Below, piece by piece: positions 26,144 to 37,129 of a stretch of 53,010 nt of DNA; position 1 is the first letter of the stretch; each line of letters begins with the position of its first letter. The stretch lies in the NCBI GenBank assembly GCA_030059675.1, contig JANVYQ010000010.1:1-53010 (forward strand), in the 5' to 3' direction. The stretch comes from Candidatus Pelearchaeum maunauluense. GTDB lineage: Archaea; Thermoproteota; Nitrososphaeria_A; Caldarchaeales; Caldarchaeaceae. The translations under genes were made by a program, and so were the position numbers. The notes below the pieces were generated by a model, which saw nothing but the letters and a program-made list of their open reading frames with translations, had not been told where the DNA came from and did not search any database.

Positions 26144-26198
26144 TAAGAGGAGAGTCCGAGCTGACCATTAAAGGGTTTGGCTCCCGCTTATTGGAACG

Positions 26199-26206
26199 CT
26201 TATATA
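26199..26206 (+). promoter_or_regulatory. TATA box of the aldehyde dehydrogenase
   Basis: CTTATATA. It lies downstream of the longest possible start (TTG 26177) and about 37 bp before ATG 26240, so the shorter protein is the one expected to be made from this promoter. Confidence 0.55.
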
Positions 26207-26239
26207 CGCAGCGCGGCTACACGGCTGCGGTGCCAGTAT

Positions 26240-27718
26240 ATGGTTCAGCAGAAGCTGGAGCTTGGCCGCTATGCGAACTTCATAGCTTCTGAGTGGATAA
26301 GCCCGTCAACAGGGAAATACTACACGCGCGAGAATCCCGCGACGCTTGAGCCTCTCGCCGAGCTGCCCAGCTCAGGCAGGGATGACGTAAACCACGCCGT
26401 AGAGGCCGCGCGAGAGGCTTTCGAGAAGAGCGACTGGGCTACGCGCAGACCAGCTGAACGGGCTAGAGCGCTGTTGAAGCTGGCGCAGATAATCCGCGAG
26501 GAGTCGGATAGGCTTGCGCGTATATTAACCCTCGAAAACGGGAAGCCGCTCAAATTCGCCAAGGGAGAGTTCATCTTCACAGCAGATGTATTCGAGTTCT
26601 ACGCTGGCCTGGCTAGGCAGGTAATGGGTGAGAGCTACCAAAACTCCTCACAGATATACTCCATAGCGAGTAAGGAGCCAGTCGGCGTATGCGGCATGAT
26701 AACGCCATGGAACTTCCCAATCTCTCTCCTTGCGTGGAAGCTCGCCCCAGCCCTAGCTGTAGGATGCACAGTAGTAGTGAAGCCCTCAAGCTACACAACG
26801 GCAATAACCTTCGAATTCCTAAAACTCTTTGAACGAGTCCAAGAAATACCGAAAGGCGTAGTAAACTGCGTCTCTGGGCCAGGCTCGGTAGTTGGGATGG
26901 AGCTGGTTAGGCATAAGGACGTGAATAAGATAGGATTCACTGGCGAGACTGGGACTGGTAAGGTGATAATGCAGAACGCGGCCATGAGCCTTAAGAGGGT
27001 CTCGCTGGAGTGTGGCGGTAAATGCCCCAACATAGTCTTTGAGGATGCCGACATGAATAAAGCCCTGCCTGGCGCTGTGTGGGGTGCTTTCAGGAACAGC
27101 GGCCAAGTATGCACGGCAGGCTCGCGCCTACTGGTGCAAGAGAGCATATATGACGAGTTCATGGAGAAGTTCGTGGAGAAGACGAAGGAGATGAAGGTGG
27201 GAAACGGCCTTGAGCCAGACGTGGTCTTAGGGCCTTTAATATCCAAAGACCAGCTTGAGAAGGTCCTGCAATACGTGGAGATAGGAAAGCAGGAAGGCGC
27301 TAAGGTTCTCTATGGTGGTAGGAGGTTATCAGAGAAGGGGTATTTCATGGAGCCGACAATCTTCGTTGATGCAGACAATAGTATGAGGATTTCTCAGGAG
27401 GAGATTTTCGGGCCCACTGTTACTGTTATAAAGTTCCGCGACGAGGAGGAGGCTGTCAAGATAGCTAACGACACAGTGTACGGGCTCGCCGCCGCGTTGT
27501 GGACGAATAACCTACAGCGCGCCATGAGGGTCAGTAGCCAGCTCAAGGCTGGGACTGTCTGGGTTAATACATACGCCGACCTCTACCCAGAGATGCCGTT
27601 CGGCGGCTATAAGGAGAGCGGCTTAGGTAGGGAGCTGGGCCGCGAGGGGCTGGAAGAATACCTAGAGACCAAGCACATAAACTTCGACATGAGGCCGCAG
27701 GTGGTTATGTGGCGCTAA
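26240..27718 (+). CDS. NAD(P)-dependent aldehyde dehydrogenase
   Basis: A protein of about 492 residues that oxidises an aldehyde to its acid. The general-base glutamate is in LECGGKCPNIV and the nucleophile cysteine in GQVCTAGSR. The N-terminal TPWNFP and cofactor-site GFTGETGTG motifs are intact. The sequence resembles betaine/succinate-semialdehyde and other broad-range ALDHs; substrate unknown. The frame extends to TTG 26177, but the TATA box at 26199-26206 lies inside that extension, so ATG 26240 is chosen. It is divergent from deoxyhypusine synthase. Confidence 0.94.
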   Translation: MVQQKLELGRYANFIASEWISPSTGKYYTRENPATLEPLAELPSSGRDDVNHAVEAAREAFEKSDWATRRPAERARALLKLAQIIREESDRLARILTLENGKPLKFAKGEFIFTADVFEFYAGLARQVMGESYQNSSQIYSIASKEPVGVCGMITPWNFPISLLAWKLAPALAVGCTVVVKPSSYTTAITFEFLKLFERVQEIPKGVVNCVSGPGSVVGMELVRHKDVNKIGFTGETGTGKVIMQNAAMSLKRVSLECGGKCPNIVFEDADMNKALPGAVWGAFRNSGQVCTAGSRLLVQESIYDEFMEKFVEKTKEMKVGNGLEPDVVLGPLISKDQLEKVLQYVEIGKQEGAKVLYGGRRLSEKGYFMEPTIFVDADNSMRISQEEIFGPTVTVIKFRDEEEAVKIANDTVYGLAAALWTNNLQRAMRVSSQLKAGTVWVNTYADLYPEMPFGGYKESGLGRELGREGLEEYLETKHINFDMRPQVVMWR

Positions 27719-27776
27719 CCCATCTCGCAAAAACCTTATTATAGCGTGGGCCTCTGTCAGAGCATAGTGTTAGGGT

Positions 27777-28061
27777 ATGCCGTTTAAGCGGAAGAGTCGT
27801 GGAAGGGCTAAGGGGTCAAAGGGGAAAGAGCCTACAGTTCAGTGCGATAACTGCGGCGCATACGTTCCACGAAGCAAGATTCAACGAGTAACGCGGCGTG
27901 TCTCGCTGGTTAGCGGAGACCTAGTCCGGGAGCTCAGAGAGAAGGGCGCATACTTGGCAGAGAACGTGGTTGTGAAAAGTTTCTGCATAAGCTGCGCCAT
28001 ACACTACGGCATCCTCAAGGTTAGAGCGCGCGACGAGAGGAAGCCGCAGCAATTTATGTGA
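27777..28061 (+). CDS. rps26e: Ribosomal protein S26e
   Basis: A 94-residue small-subunit ribosomal protein. The beginning MPFKRKSRGRAKG, the zinc cysteines CDNCGAYVPRSK and CISCAIHYGI, and the central VTRRVSLV are diagnostic of S26e. In eukaryotes S26e lines the mRNA exit channel near the 3' end of SSU rRNA. It occurs in TACK archaea and eukaryotes but is missing from Euryarchaeota, so it is the best lineage marker here. A TATA box (TTATTATAG, 27736-27744) sits upstream, giving a leader of about 11 nt. Confidence 0.94.
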   Translation: MPFKRKSRGRAKGSKGKEPTVQCDNCGAYVPRSKIQRVTRRVSLVSGDLVRELREKGAYLAENVVVKSFCISCAIHYGILKVRARDERKPQQFM

Positions 28062-28121
28062 TTGGTAATAAAGTCTTTATACAAGCGCCTAATGCTTGCT
28101 GTTTAGGTGGGGGATGTAAGC

Positions 28122-29114
28122 ATGTCGGCGGGTGCTGGGGAAGGTGGAGGGCTCATCAGCCCAGCCAGACTCTCACTCATAAAACTCCGACTAGCGATGA
28201 TAGGGACATGGGCCATAATAACGGCGCTCGTATCACTCCTATTCATAGCCGTCCTAAGCTACCTAAGACTACCTTTCTACGGCCTCTACGGGCTACTGGG
28301 CTTCGTGGTCTTCTTCCACCTAATACAATGGATAGCAGGCCCACACCTGGTTAACGCTGTCTATCGCGTGAAACCAGCGGACGAGAGGGAGTTTGCGTGG
28401 CTGCACCAGATGGTTAGGCGGCTTGCGGAGGCCAGCAACCTAAAGAAAACGCCGAAGGTTATGATTGCCGACATAGATATTCCAAACGCTTTCGCCTACG
28501 GTAGCCCAACGACGGGGCCGATGGTTGCGGTTACGCGCGGCCTTATCAGGAGCCTGCCCCGTGATGAGGTTGAGGCGGTTATAGGCCACGAGGTTGGCCA
28601 CCTGAAGCACCGCGATATAGCTGTGATGCTCATGATAAGCATAATCCCAGCACTCATCTACTACCTAGGCCACATGCTCTACATCTCAGGCTGGTTCGGC
28701 GGTTATAGGGACAGGGGTGGAGGAGGCGCACTACTACTAGTGGGGATAGGGTTGATGGTAGCCAGCTTCATCTTCAACCTCTTCGTCTTCTACATGAGCA
28801 GGCTACGCGAATACTATGCTGATTCCCATGCAGCGATGGTGGTGAAGGATGGGGCGAGAAAGCTCCAGAGAGCGCTTGTGAGGATAATGCAGGGGAGCGG
28901 CAGGTTCAGGAGAGCAGAGCTAAGCCACTACAGCCAGTTCAAGGCATTCTTCATAGCAGACCCAGAAGAGCCGCTAAGAGTAGAGGGCGACGTTGACGCT
29001 ATTGTTGAAGAGCTGAAGAACCAGAAGCCAAGCATATGGGCTGAGCTATTCAGCACGCACCCACATCCAGCCAAGAGGCTACGACACCTAGACAAGTTTA
29101 TGGGCTACTCGTGA
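28122..29114 (+). CDS. htpX: HtpX-like M48 zinc metalloprotease (membrane)
   Basis: A protein of about 330 residues. Two hydrophobic segments occur near 35-85, then the zinc site GHEVGHLKHRD, followed by two more transmembrane segments (IPALIYYLGHMLYISGWF and a glycine-rich GALLLVGIGLMVA), and the third-ligand region YYADSHAAM. The protein sits in the cytoplasmic membrane with its catalytic domain inside and degrades misfolded membrane proteins. The frame begins at GTG 28107, but ATG 28122 with GGTGGGGG nine bases before is preferred. Its last 10 bp overlap the end of the convergent decayed gene. Confidence 0.9.
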   Translation: MSAGAGEGGGLISPARLSLIKLRLAMIGTWAIITALVSLLFIAVLSYLRLPFYGLYGLLGFVVFFHLIQWIAGPHLVNAVYRVKPADEREFAWLHQMVRRLAEASNLKKTPKVMIADIDIPNAFAYGSPTTGPMVAVTRGLIRSLPRDEVEAVIGHEVGHLKHRDIAVMLMISIIPALIYYLGHMLYISGWFGGYRDRGGGGALLLVGIGLMVASFIFNLFVFYMSRLREYYADSHAAMVVKDGARKLQRALVRIMQGSGRFRRAELSHYSQFKAFFIADPEEPLRVEGDVDAIVEELKNQKPSIWAELFSTHPHPAKRLRHLDKFMGYS

Positions 29115-30072
29115 GGGAAGTCCACATGAGAAGCGGCTATTCTACTCCCATCAGCTCTCCTAGCCTCAAAGATTAACCTGTAGCCAATCCACCTAAACCC
29201 GCTCACAAGCACGCCCCGCCCATACCCAAGCCTAGCCATCGCATCAAGTATCTTACCTAGCAGATAGCTCTCATACCTTATCTTACTACGTCTACCCAAT
29301 GTTTCTAGTCCTTTGTAGTCTGTTATCAGGAAGAGGCCTTTACAAGGCTGTATCTCTGTGGTGAATTCAGAGCTTCCCGTGAGGCTTGCTAACGTTAGCT
29401 CAGCCACTCCAGAGCGTAGCTTCACAAGGTTGCTGGTGGCTTCTTGCCTCTGAATGACTTCAACATAGCCCCTGGCCGTGCAGCCGGGTTAGATTAACGT
29501 AAGCCCTAGCCGCCCCGCCTCCCTGAGATATACTCAAGCTGAACTCCCTGCTGATATCTGGTATGGGTAGGGGTATTATAATGTTGTCGGTAGTCCTTTT
29601 CCATGCGTGAAAACCTTATAGACTATTCCCGAGAACATGCCGCTGCCTCCTCTTATAGCAGCGCCCCAGCCACCTTCATTAAGACTTACGTGTTGTCTGC
29701 TTACCTCCTCAGCCTTCCCCTGCAGCTTAAACTTTAAACTACCATAACCCCCTCTAGCGTCAATCCTAATCTTCTTACAGTACATGTCTGGAGGTAGGAT
29801 TAAGGTATCCCCGGCCAGGGTTATCTTTTTCGCGACGCTCCTAACCCTAGCTATCCTGAATATCCTCCCAAGGCTAGTCAAAAAGAATATTATGAAAAAT
29901 ACAGTAATACTATAAGGTCTGCAATAGATAGGGTGCTGCCTGTTGCGAGGACTAGGAGAATTAGCATGATTGAAATTAAGGCAGCTTTAAACAGACTTAG
30001 GAATAACACTCTCCTGTATGTATCGCTCGTCTCAGTAACTACATGGACGGTATGATGGATTGAGTCATGCAT
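29105..30072 (-). pseudogene. Frameshifted gene for a two-TM membrane protein of unknown function
   Basis: Four successive minus-strand reading frames abut without overlap and together make a plausible single protein of about 320 residues. The N-terminus is MHDSIHHTVHVVTETSDTYR, then a first hydrophobic helix (SLFKAALISIMLILLVLA). A shift near 29900 continues into a second helix (TVFFIIFFLTSLGRIF) and a soluble domain. A shift near 29605 leads to HAWKRTTDNIIIPLPIPD. A shift near 29480 leads to VEVIQRQEATSNLVKLRSG and the C-terminal part ending at 29105. Each break looks like a one- or two-base indel. I do not recognise the family; the domain resembles an immunoglobulin/arrestin-like beta protein only vaguely. 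Confidence 0.6.
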
Positions 30073-30150
30073 GCCATATCATCCATCTTTGAAGCGTAAT
30101 AATAGCGAACGCATTAACCTCTTAACACCTCTTCTGGATAACCGCAGTCT

Positions 30151-30394
30151 TCACCTAGGGAGGGTGTAGTCAAGGTGGGCGAATATCCTAGTTAGGTCCT
30201 CTTTCCCCTTCCCCAGTCGTAGAGCTGGAAACGTGGCTTGACTCCACTTCAACCCACACTCCCTCCTGCTGTGGATAAAATCTAACCCTAATCCTATTAC
30301 TCCAACTCTTCATAGATGCTCCTGTGGTCGCCTCTATAAAGTAAGGCTCCTGCTTCTTAATCTTAAAACCATTACTAATTAGCGCGTTCACCAC
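30151..30394 (-). pseudogene. Small frameshifted gene downstream of proS
   Basis: From GTG 30394 the minus strand encodes a compact domain (NALISNGFKIKKQEPYFIEA ... EVESSHVSSSTTG). An indel near 30215 then diverts it to an early stop. In another frame the sequence carries on as GKGKEDLTRIFAHLDYTLPR and ends at TGA 30151-30153. Residues just before the GTG (IQGADNAV) also look coding, so the start may be lost too. The protein would have been about 85-90 aa. Function unknown. It lies 30 bp downstream of prolyl-tRNA synthetase and upstream of the decayed membrane-protein gene, perhaps part of the same former operon. Confidence 0.55.
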
Positions 30395-30424
30395 AGCATT
30401 ATCGGCTCCTTGGATATGAATTTT

Positions 30425-31891
30425 TTAGTATGCTCTAGCTACGTATACCACTTCTTTAGCTTGTTGTTGGCAGGCTATGCATCCGTTCTTGGGAATCTCC
30501 ACTATGTCGTATCTGCTTCCCCTTATCTCGCCGCCTACATTCTCTTTGATTACTTCTGCGCATTCCAGCTTTCCACACCACTCCACACGCGCTATACGTC
30601 TGTTAGCTATAAGCGTCTTAGCCTCGTTTAGCGTCTTAGCGTCTCCTATCATCTCCTCCATCATCCTCCTACTCTTCATAGCAAGATTTGCGTCTATCTT
30701 CTCCAACAGCTGCTCAACATACTCGCCAACCTCCTTGAGCGGTACAACGCTCCTCTCAAGCGTATCCCTCCTAAACACGGTAACACCGCTCTCGGCAACC
30801 TCCTTAGGCCCTATCTCAAGCCTCACAGGGACGCCCATCATCTCCCAGTAGTAGAACTTCTCGCCTGGCGTTACGTCCTGCCTGTCGTCCAGCTTCTTCC
30901 TCACACCATCCCTAATGCTGTCCAACACCTGCCTAGCGTAGTTCAGTATAACCTCCTCCTGGCCCTTGAAGTATATGGGGACTATAACCACCTGCAGCGG
31001 CGCTACTGTTGATGGGAATACACATCCCCTATCGTCGCCGTGCTGCGCTATTATGGCGGCGATAACCCTGCTGTAGCCGAAGCCGTAGCAGAGCTGGTGT
31101 GGATTTTCCCGCCTGCCGTCGCGCGTCTCAAACTCAATCTCAAAAGCACGCGAAAAGTTCTTACCCAGGTTATGCACCGTACCTACCTGATTCACCCTAC
31201 CATCAGGATTCCACGCATCAAAGGCTATTGAATATTTCGCTCCAGCAAACTTATCAAAATCAGGCCTCTTCAAAAGAAGATAACCTATACGCACCTTGTT
31301 CAACACGTTGGTATATATCTCTATTGCTTCGCGCACTTGTTGCTCGGCCTCCGAGGCTGTGGCGTGCACCGTGTGAGCCTCGTTCCATGGAATCTCCCTA
31401 ACCCGGAAGAGCGGTCTAGTGGCTTTCGTCTCATAGCGGTAGACGTTGCTGTTTTGATGCACCTTCAGGGGGAGGTCCGCGTGGCTCCTAATCCAGAGCT
31501 TAAACATTGGATACATTATAGTCTCTGATGTCGGCCTGACTACCAGCTTCTTCTCCAGCTCGCGGTCTCCAGCCCTGTCTATTACGAAGACCTCCTTCAT
31601 GAAGCCCCTAATATGCTCAGCCTCCTTCGCAAAGAGCTCATCAGTCGTGACGAGGGGAAACATCATCTCCTTATGCCCAGTCCTGGCCAGCTCCCCTTCC
31701 AAGAGCTGGCGCAGAGTCCTGAGTATGAACATCCCATTCTCCATATACACCGAGAAGCCCTTAACAGGAAACCTATCATCAACTATACGCGCCTCAAAGA
31801 GGAGCTTATCAAACCAATCGCTGAAGTTTTTGAACTTATTAAGCGCCGTTACAGCCGTCGCCATACTGCCTTTGATGAACTCCATAACCAA
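30425..31891 (-). CDS. proS: Prolyl-tRNA synthetase (archaeal/eukaryotic type)
   Basis: A 488-residue class II aminoacyl-tRNA synthetase that charges tRNA-Pro. Motif 2 is FRVREIPWNEAHT, and motif 3 contains GYGFGYSRVIAAII-like LCYGFGYSRVI. The anticodon-binding domain and a C-terminal zinc domain with paired cysteines (WCGKLECAE and NGCIACQQQ) follow. The chain ends in tyrosine (VYVARAY), as archaeal ProRS does. Length is typical. The gene is divergent from the JAMM-domain gene. Confidence 0.96.
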   Translation of the reverse strand: MVMEFIKGSMATAVTALNKFKNFSDWFDKLLFEARIVDDRFPVKGFSVYMENGMFILRTLRQLLEGELARTGHKEMMFPLVTTDELFAKEAEHIRGFMKEVFVIDRAGDRELEKKLVVRPTSETIMYPMFKLWIRSHADLPLKVHQNSNVYRYETKATRPLFRVREIPWNEAHTVHATASEAEQQVREAIEIYTNVLNKVRIGYLLLKRPDFDKFAGAKYSIAFDAWNPDGRVNQVGTVHNLGKNFSRAFEIEFETRDGRRENPHQLCYGFGYSRVIAAIIAQHGDDRGCVFPSTVAPLQVVIVPIYFKGQEEVILNYARQVLDSIRDGVRKKLDDRQDVTPGEKFYYWEMMGVPVRLEIGPKEVAESGVTVFRRDTLERSVVPLKEVGEYVEQLLEKIDANLAMKSRRMMEEMIGDAKTLNEAKTLIANRRIARVEWCGKLECAEVIKENVGGEIRGSRYDIVEIPKNGCIACQQQAKEVVYVARAY

Positions 31892-31923
31892 TATTAAACG
31901 TTAGCATTTATTATGGCTGTTGG

Positions 31924-33005
<1,082 letters not shown>

Positions 33006-33089
33006 CTATGCTTGGGTTGTAGATAAACCGAATCCAAGGGCTGGAAGCAAGGAGGGAAGGCGTATAAGCTGCGACTATTCTCTAGTCTC

Positions 33090-34496
33090 TTGTCGGTGAT
33101 GCTGTTGGGGCAGCCCAGTTATAGGCACCCCTACATAGCCAACTCTACGCAGGAGACGCTGGAGGAGATGCTGCGAGAGATAGGTGTAGCTGATGTGTGG
33201 GAGCTGTATAGCGACGTTCCGCGGAAATACATTCTGGAGAAGCCGCCCGCGGTGGAGGGCCCGCTAAGCGAGCAGGAGGTCCAGAGCCATGTAAGGGGCG
33301 TGCTCTCTCGGAACAAGACAGCTAGGCAGCTTAAGCTCTTCATAGGCGGGGGAGTATGGCCACACTACATCCCGGCGGCCGTTAGGGAGATAATCGCGCG
33401 AAGTGAGTTCCTCACATCATACACGCCATACCAGCCTGAAGCGTCGCAGGGAATGCTCACAGCCCTCTTTGAGTATCAGAGCCTAGTGGCAGAGCTGTAT
33501 GATGTAGATGTGGTAAACTCGTCTATGTATGATTGGGCTACCGCGGTGGGGGAGGCTTTCCGCATGGCACATAGGTATAACGGCAGGAAAAAGATAATCG
33601 TTCCCCGCTTCATCTCCCCTGAGAGGCTGGCTGTTGCCGAGACTTATGTAAAGCCGCTAGGTCTTGAGATTGTAAGCGTAGAGCAGGATAGGCGTGGAAG
33701 GATAGATGAGGAGGGGCTTAAACATCTAGCCGATAGGGACACGGCAGCAATATACGTGGAGAACCCCTCCTACCTGGGCTTTATAGTGGAGAACATAGCG
33801 GCTGCTGGCGATATAGCGCATGATGCGGGTGCTCTCTTCATAGTGGGGGCGGAGCCAACATCGCTTGGCATACTAAAGCCACCTGGAAGCTATGGTGCGG
33901 ATATAATCGTAGGCGAGGGACAGCCTCTAGGCCTGCCGATGAACTTCGGAGGCCCCCTGATGGGAATCTTGGGATGCAGGTATGAGCAGCGCCTGGTTCA
34001 TGCTATGCCTGGAAGGCTTATAGGGATGACAGAAGACATACGCGGTGAGCGGCGCGCTTTTACGATGGTCTTGCAGGCGCGCGAGCAGCATATACGACGC
34101 GAGAAGGCTACCTCCAACATCTGCACCAACCAAGCCCTATGCGCCGTCGCTGTTGCGGTATATCTAACGTTGCTGGGGAAGAGCGGTCTAAGAAGCCTCG
34201 CAGAGCACATCCTAGCCAAGACCGCCTACATGATTGAACGTCTATCAAAAATCAATAACGTTGAAGCCCCTCTATTTGACGCACCCCACTACATGGAGTT
34301 CACCTACCGCGTGAGGGGTGTGGAAGCAAAAGCCCTGTTGAACAAACTACTACGACATAACATTGTGGGCGGGATAGATGTATCAAGTATGCATGACCAG
34401 CTTGGCGGAGCTGTCCTAACCTGCATAACGGAGGTTCATAGTAGGGAAGACCTGGAGGAGTATGCCAGGGCTGTGGAGTCGTCCAGCATGGGGTGA
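33090..34496 (+). CDS. gcvPA: Glycine dehydrogenase (P protein) subunit 1
   Basis: A 468-residue N-terminal half of the PLP-dependent P protein that decarboxylates glycine and passes the aminomethyl group to lipoyl H protein. Typical sequences are FIGGGVWPHYIPAAV, TSYTPYQPEASQG, and GEGQPLGLPMNFGGPLMGI. In most archaea the P protein is split, and PA forms an alpha2beta2 complex with PB. A TATA box (CGTATAAG, 33061-33068) gives transcription at about 33090, so TTG 33090 would be leaderless; ATG 33099 is an alternative. It begins a three-gene operon PA-PB-T. Confidence 0.95.
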   Translation: MSVMLLGQPSYRHPYIANSTQETLEEMLREIGVADVWELYSDVPRKYILEKPPAVEGPLSEQEVQSHVRGVLSRNKTARQLKLFIGGGVWPHYIPAAVREIIARSEFLTSYTPYQPEASQGMLTALFEYQSLVAELYDVDVVNSSMYDWATAVGEAFRMAHRYNGRKKIIVPRFISPERLAVAETYVKPLGLEIVSVEQDRRGRIDEEGLKHLADRDTAAIYVENPSYLGFIVENIAAAGDIAHDAGALFIVGAEPTSLGILKPPGSYGADIIVGEGQPLGLPMNFGGPLMGILGCRYEQRLVHAMPGRLIGMTEDIRGERRAFTMVLQAREQHIRREKATSNICTNQALCAVAVAVYLTLLGKSGLRSLAEHILAKTAYMIERLSKINNVEAPLFDAPHYMEFTYRVRGVEAKALLNKLLRHNIVGGIDVSSMHDQLGGAVLTCITEVHSREDLEEYARAVESSSMG

Positions 34497-34502
34497 TGAA
34501 TT

Positions 34503-36038
34503 ATGTACAGGCAGGCTTTATGGAGTGAGCCGCTGGTTTTTGAGGCCTCGCGTAAGGGTGCTGTCGGGTATCTCCCACCAAGTCTTGAGGATGAAATCAA
34601 GCAGGCTGGCGCACGCGCGTTGAGCCGAATACCGCGTAGCATGTTGCGTGAGGAGCTTCCCCTACCAGAGCTGTCGGAGCTTGAGGTCATCCGCCACTAC
34701 ACGCGGCTAAGCCAGATGAACTACAGCATCTCAACAGGCTACTACCCCCTCGGAAGCTGCACCATGAAATACAACCCCGTGGTGAATAATGAACTAGCTT
34801 CGCTGGACGAGGTTGCTCTCCTCCACCCAGCACAGCCAGAAGAAACAGTTCAAGGTGCGCTGGAGCTTCTCTACAGGCTGGAGAAAGCCCTCTGCGAGAT
34901 AACTGGAATGGATAGATTCTCCTTCGCGCCCGCCGCGGGCGCGCATGGAGAGCTTGCAGGCTGCCTCATCATGCGCGCATACCATGCAGAGAAGGGAGAG
35001 GAGAGGAGCAAGATAATAGTCCCGGACTCTGCGCATGGGACGAACCCAGCCACGGCTGCGATGAGCGGCTATGAGGTAGTGGTCGTGGGAACGGATAGTG
35101 AGGGGGGAGTGGATGTAAAAGAGCTGGAGAGAATCGCTGATGAGAAGACAGCAGGCCTTATGCTCACCAACCCCAACACGCTGGGGCTGTTTGAGAAAGA
35201 TATTGAGCGGATAGTTGAGATAGTGCATGACGCTGGCGCTCTGCTATACTATGACGGAGCCAACCTAAACGCGATAGCGGGAGTAGTAAGGCCTGGCGAC
35301 ATGGGGTTTGACATACTCCATCTAAACCTACACAAAACCTTCTCAACACCGCACGGGGGAGGCGGGCCAGGCGCAGGACCCGTGGGCGTGGTCTCAAAGC
35401 TGGAGAAATACCTCCCGCCCCCGCTTGTGGTTTATGACGAGAAAACAGGTAGATATAGGCTGGACTACGATAGGCCGAGCTCCATAGGAAGGATTAAGAT
35501 GTATCATGGGAACTTCGCCGTCTTGGTAAGGGCTTACGCGTATATCCTGAGCATGGGCGGCGAGGGGCTTAGAAGAGCAGCCCTCAACTCGGTTATTGCA
35601 TCAAACTATCTCCTGGCGAAGATGCGCAGGGCTAGGGGTGTGTCGCTGCCCTATGGAGCAGCACGGCCGCGAAAGCATGAGTTTGTCCTCAGCCTCTCAC
35701 GCCTAAGACGCGAGACAGGAGTACGCGCCCTAGATGTTGCCAAACGCCTACTGGACTACGGCTTCCACGCGCCTACAATATACTTCCCACTCATAGTGGA
35801 TGAGGCGTTCATGGTAGAGCCGACTGAGAGCGAGTCCAAGAGCGAGCTAGATAGATTCGCTGAAGCGTTTGAGAGGATTATCGCCGAGTCCTACGAGAAC
35901 CCTGAGATGGTCAGGGGAGCTCCCTACGCAACGTCTGTGGGTAGGGTGAACGAGGCTAAGGCGTCGCATCCAAAGACCATTACCCTCACGTGGAGGATGT
36001 ATAGAAAACGGGCTATAGAGCTGGGTGCTGAGAAATGA
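34503..36038 (+). CDS. gcvPB: Glycine dehydrogenase (P protein) subunit 2
   Basis: A 511-residue catalytic half of the split P protein. The PLP lysine is in HLNLHKTFSTPHGGGGPG. The upstream motifs SMNY/MNYSISTGYYPLGSCTMKYNP and DSAHGTNPATAAMSGYE are standard. It starts 6 bp after gcvPA and overlaps gcvT by 4 bp (ATGA), a tightly coupled operon. The lipoyl H protein and the L protein (dihydrolipoamide dehydrogenase) are not in the window. Confidence 0.96.
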   Translation: MYRQALWSEPLVFEASRKGAVGYLPPSLEDEIKQAGARALSRIPRSMLREELPLPELSELEVIRHYTRLSQMNYSISTGYYPLGSCTMKYNPVVNNELASLDEVALLHPAQPEETVQGALELLYRLEKALCEITGMDRFSFAPAAGAHGELAGCLIMRAYHAEKGEERSKIIVPDSAHGTNPATAAMSGYEVVVVGTDSEGGVDVKELERIADEKTAGLMLTNPNTLGLFEKDIERIVEIVHDAGALLYYDGANLNAIAGVVRPGDMGFDILHLNLHKTFSTPHGGGGPGAGPVGVVSKLEKYLPPPLVVYDEKTGRYRLDYDRPSSIGRIKMYHGNFAVLVRAYAYILSMGGEGLRRAALNSVIASNYLLAKMRRARGVSLPYGAARPRKHEFVLSLSRLRRETGVRALDVAKRLLDYGFHAPTIYFPLIVDEAFMVEPTESESKSELDRFAEAFERIIAESYENPEMVRGAPYATSVGRVNEAKASHPKTITLTWRMYRKRAIELGAEK

Positions 36039-37129
36039 GGGCATCCCCACTCATAAACCTCCACCGCGAAGCAGGTGCCGAGATAGGGGAGTTCGCAGGA
36101 TGGCAAAGCCCCCTATGGTTCGCCACAGTAAGGGAAGAGCATCAAGCAGTAAGAAACGAGGCTGGGATATTCGACATAAGCCACATGACGCGTATAGAGA
36201 TAACTGGAAACGAAGCCGAGCTATTCCTAGACAAGCTGCTGACCCAGGACGTTAAGAAGACTAAGCCAGGGAGGATGAAATACTGCCTAATGCTCAACGA
36301 GCAGGCTGGAATAATAGACGACCTAACCTTCTACAAAGATAGTGAAGAATCCATAATAATTGTTAGCAATGCAGCAACCCGCGAGCGTGTAGTCAGGTGG
36401 CTTAAAACGCATTCCGAGGGATTTGACGTTGATGTAAGGGACTTCACCGACAGCTCTGTTCTGCTGGCTGTGCAGGGGCCAAGGTCTGCTGACTACGTGG
36501 GGAAGTGGCTGAATACCGACCTGCGGGATATGAAGTGGTTCAGCGGCCGCTGGGTTAAGTACCGCGGTCTCCACGTACTCCTCACGCGAAGCGGCTACAC
36601 AGGCGAGGATGGCTTTGAACTAAACATACGCGACGGCTCTGCTGAGGATTTTGGGAAGGTCTGGACAGAGTTCATGGCCATGGGCGTCAAGCCCTGCGGC
36701 CTGGCTGTGCGCGACATGCTACGCCTAGAATGCGCCTACCCGCTCTACGGCCATGAGATGGACGAGGCAACAACGCCTGTTGAGGCTCGTCTCATGTGGG
36801 CTGTCAAGATGGAGAAGCAGGGCTTCATAGGTAAGGAAGCGTTAATCTCTAAGAGTAGTGAGAAGCCTTCATCGCTTTTGGTAGGCCTTAAGATGGTTGA
36901 GCAGGGCATACCGCGTGGGGGGTATGTTGTTATGTCGCGCGAGGAGCGGGAGATAGGAAGAGTAACCAGCGGCGGTATGTCATATTCTCTCAACAGGGGG
37001 ATAGCTTTAGCCAAAATAGCGCCAGAATACGCGGACGACGGTACTGTGGTGCTGGTGGATATAAAGGGGAAGCCTAGAAAGGCTGAAGTAAGTCTTAGAC
37101 CATTTGTTGAGTATAGGATTCCGCGTTAA
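36035..37129 (+). CDS. gcvT: Aminomethyltransferase (glycine cleavage T protein)
   Basis: A 364-residue folate/pterin-dependent enzyme that takes the aminomethyl group from H protein, releases ammonia and forms a methylene-pterin. The folate-binding and catalytic region is GIFDISHMTRIEI. The second domain holds RSGYTGEDGFELNI and LRLECAYPLYGHEMDE. All sequence landmarks and the length agree with GcvT. It starts within the gcvPB stop and its TAA shares TTAA (37126-37129) with the stop of the convergent luciferase-like gene. Confidence 0.96.
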   Translation: MRASPLINLHREAGAEIGEFAGWQSPLWFATVREEHQAVRNEAGIFDISHMTRIEITGNEAELFLDKLLTQDVKKTKPGRMKYCLMLNEQAGIIDDLTFYKDSEESIIIVSNAATRERVVRWLKTHSEGFDVDVRDFTDSSVLLAVQGPRSADYVGKWLNTDLRDMKWFSGRWVKYRGLHVLLTRSGYTGEDGFELNIRDGSAEDFGKVWTEFMAMGVKPCGLAVRDMLRLECAYPLYGHEMDEATTPVEARLMWAVKMEKQGFIGKEALISKSSEKPSSLLVGLKMVEQGIPRGGYVVMSREEREIGRVTSGGMSYSLNRGIALAKIAPEYADDGTVVLVDIKGKPRKAEVSLRPFVEYRIPR

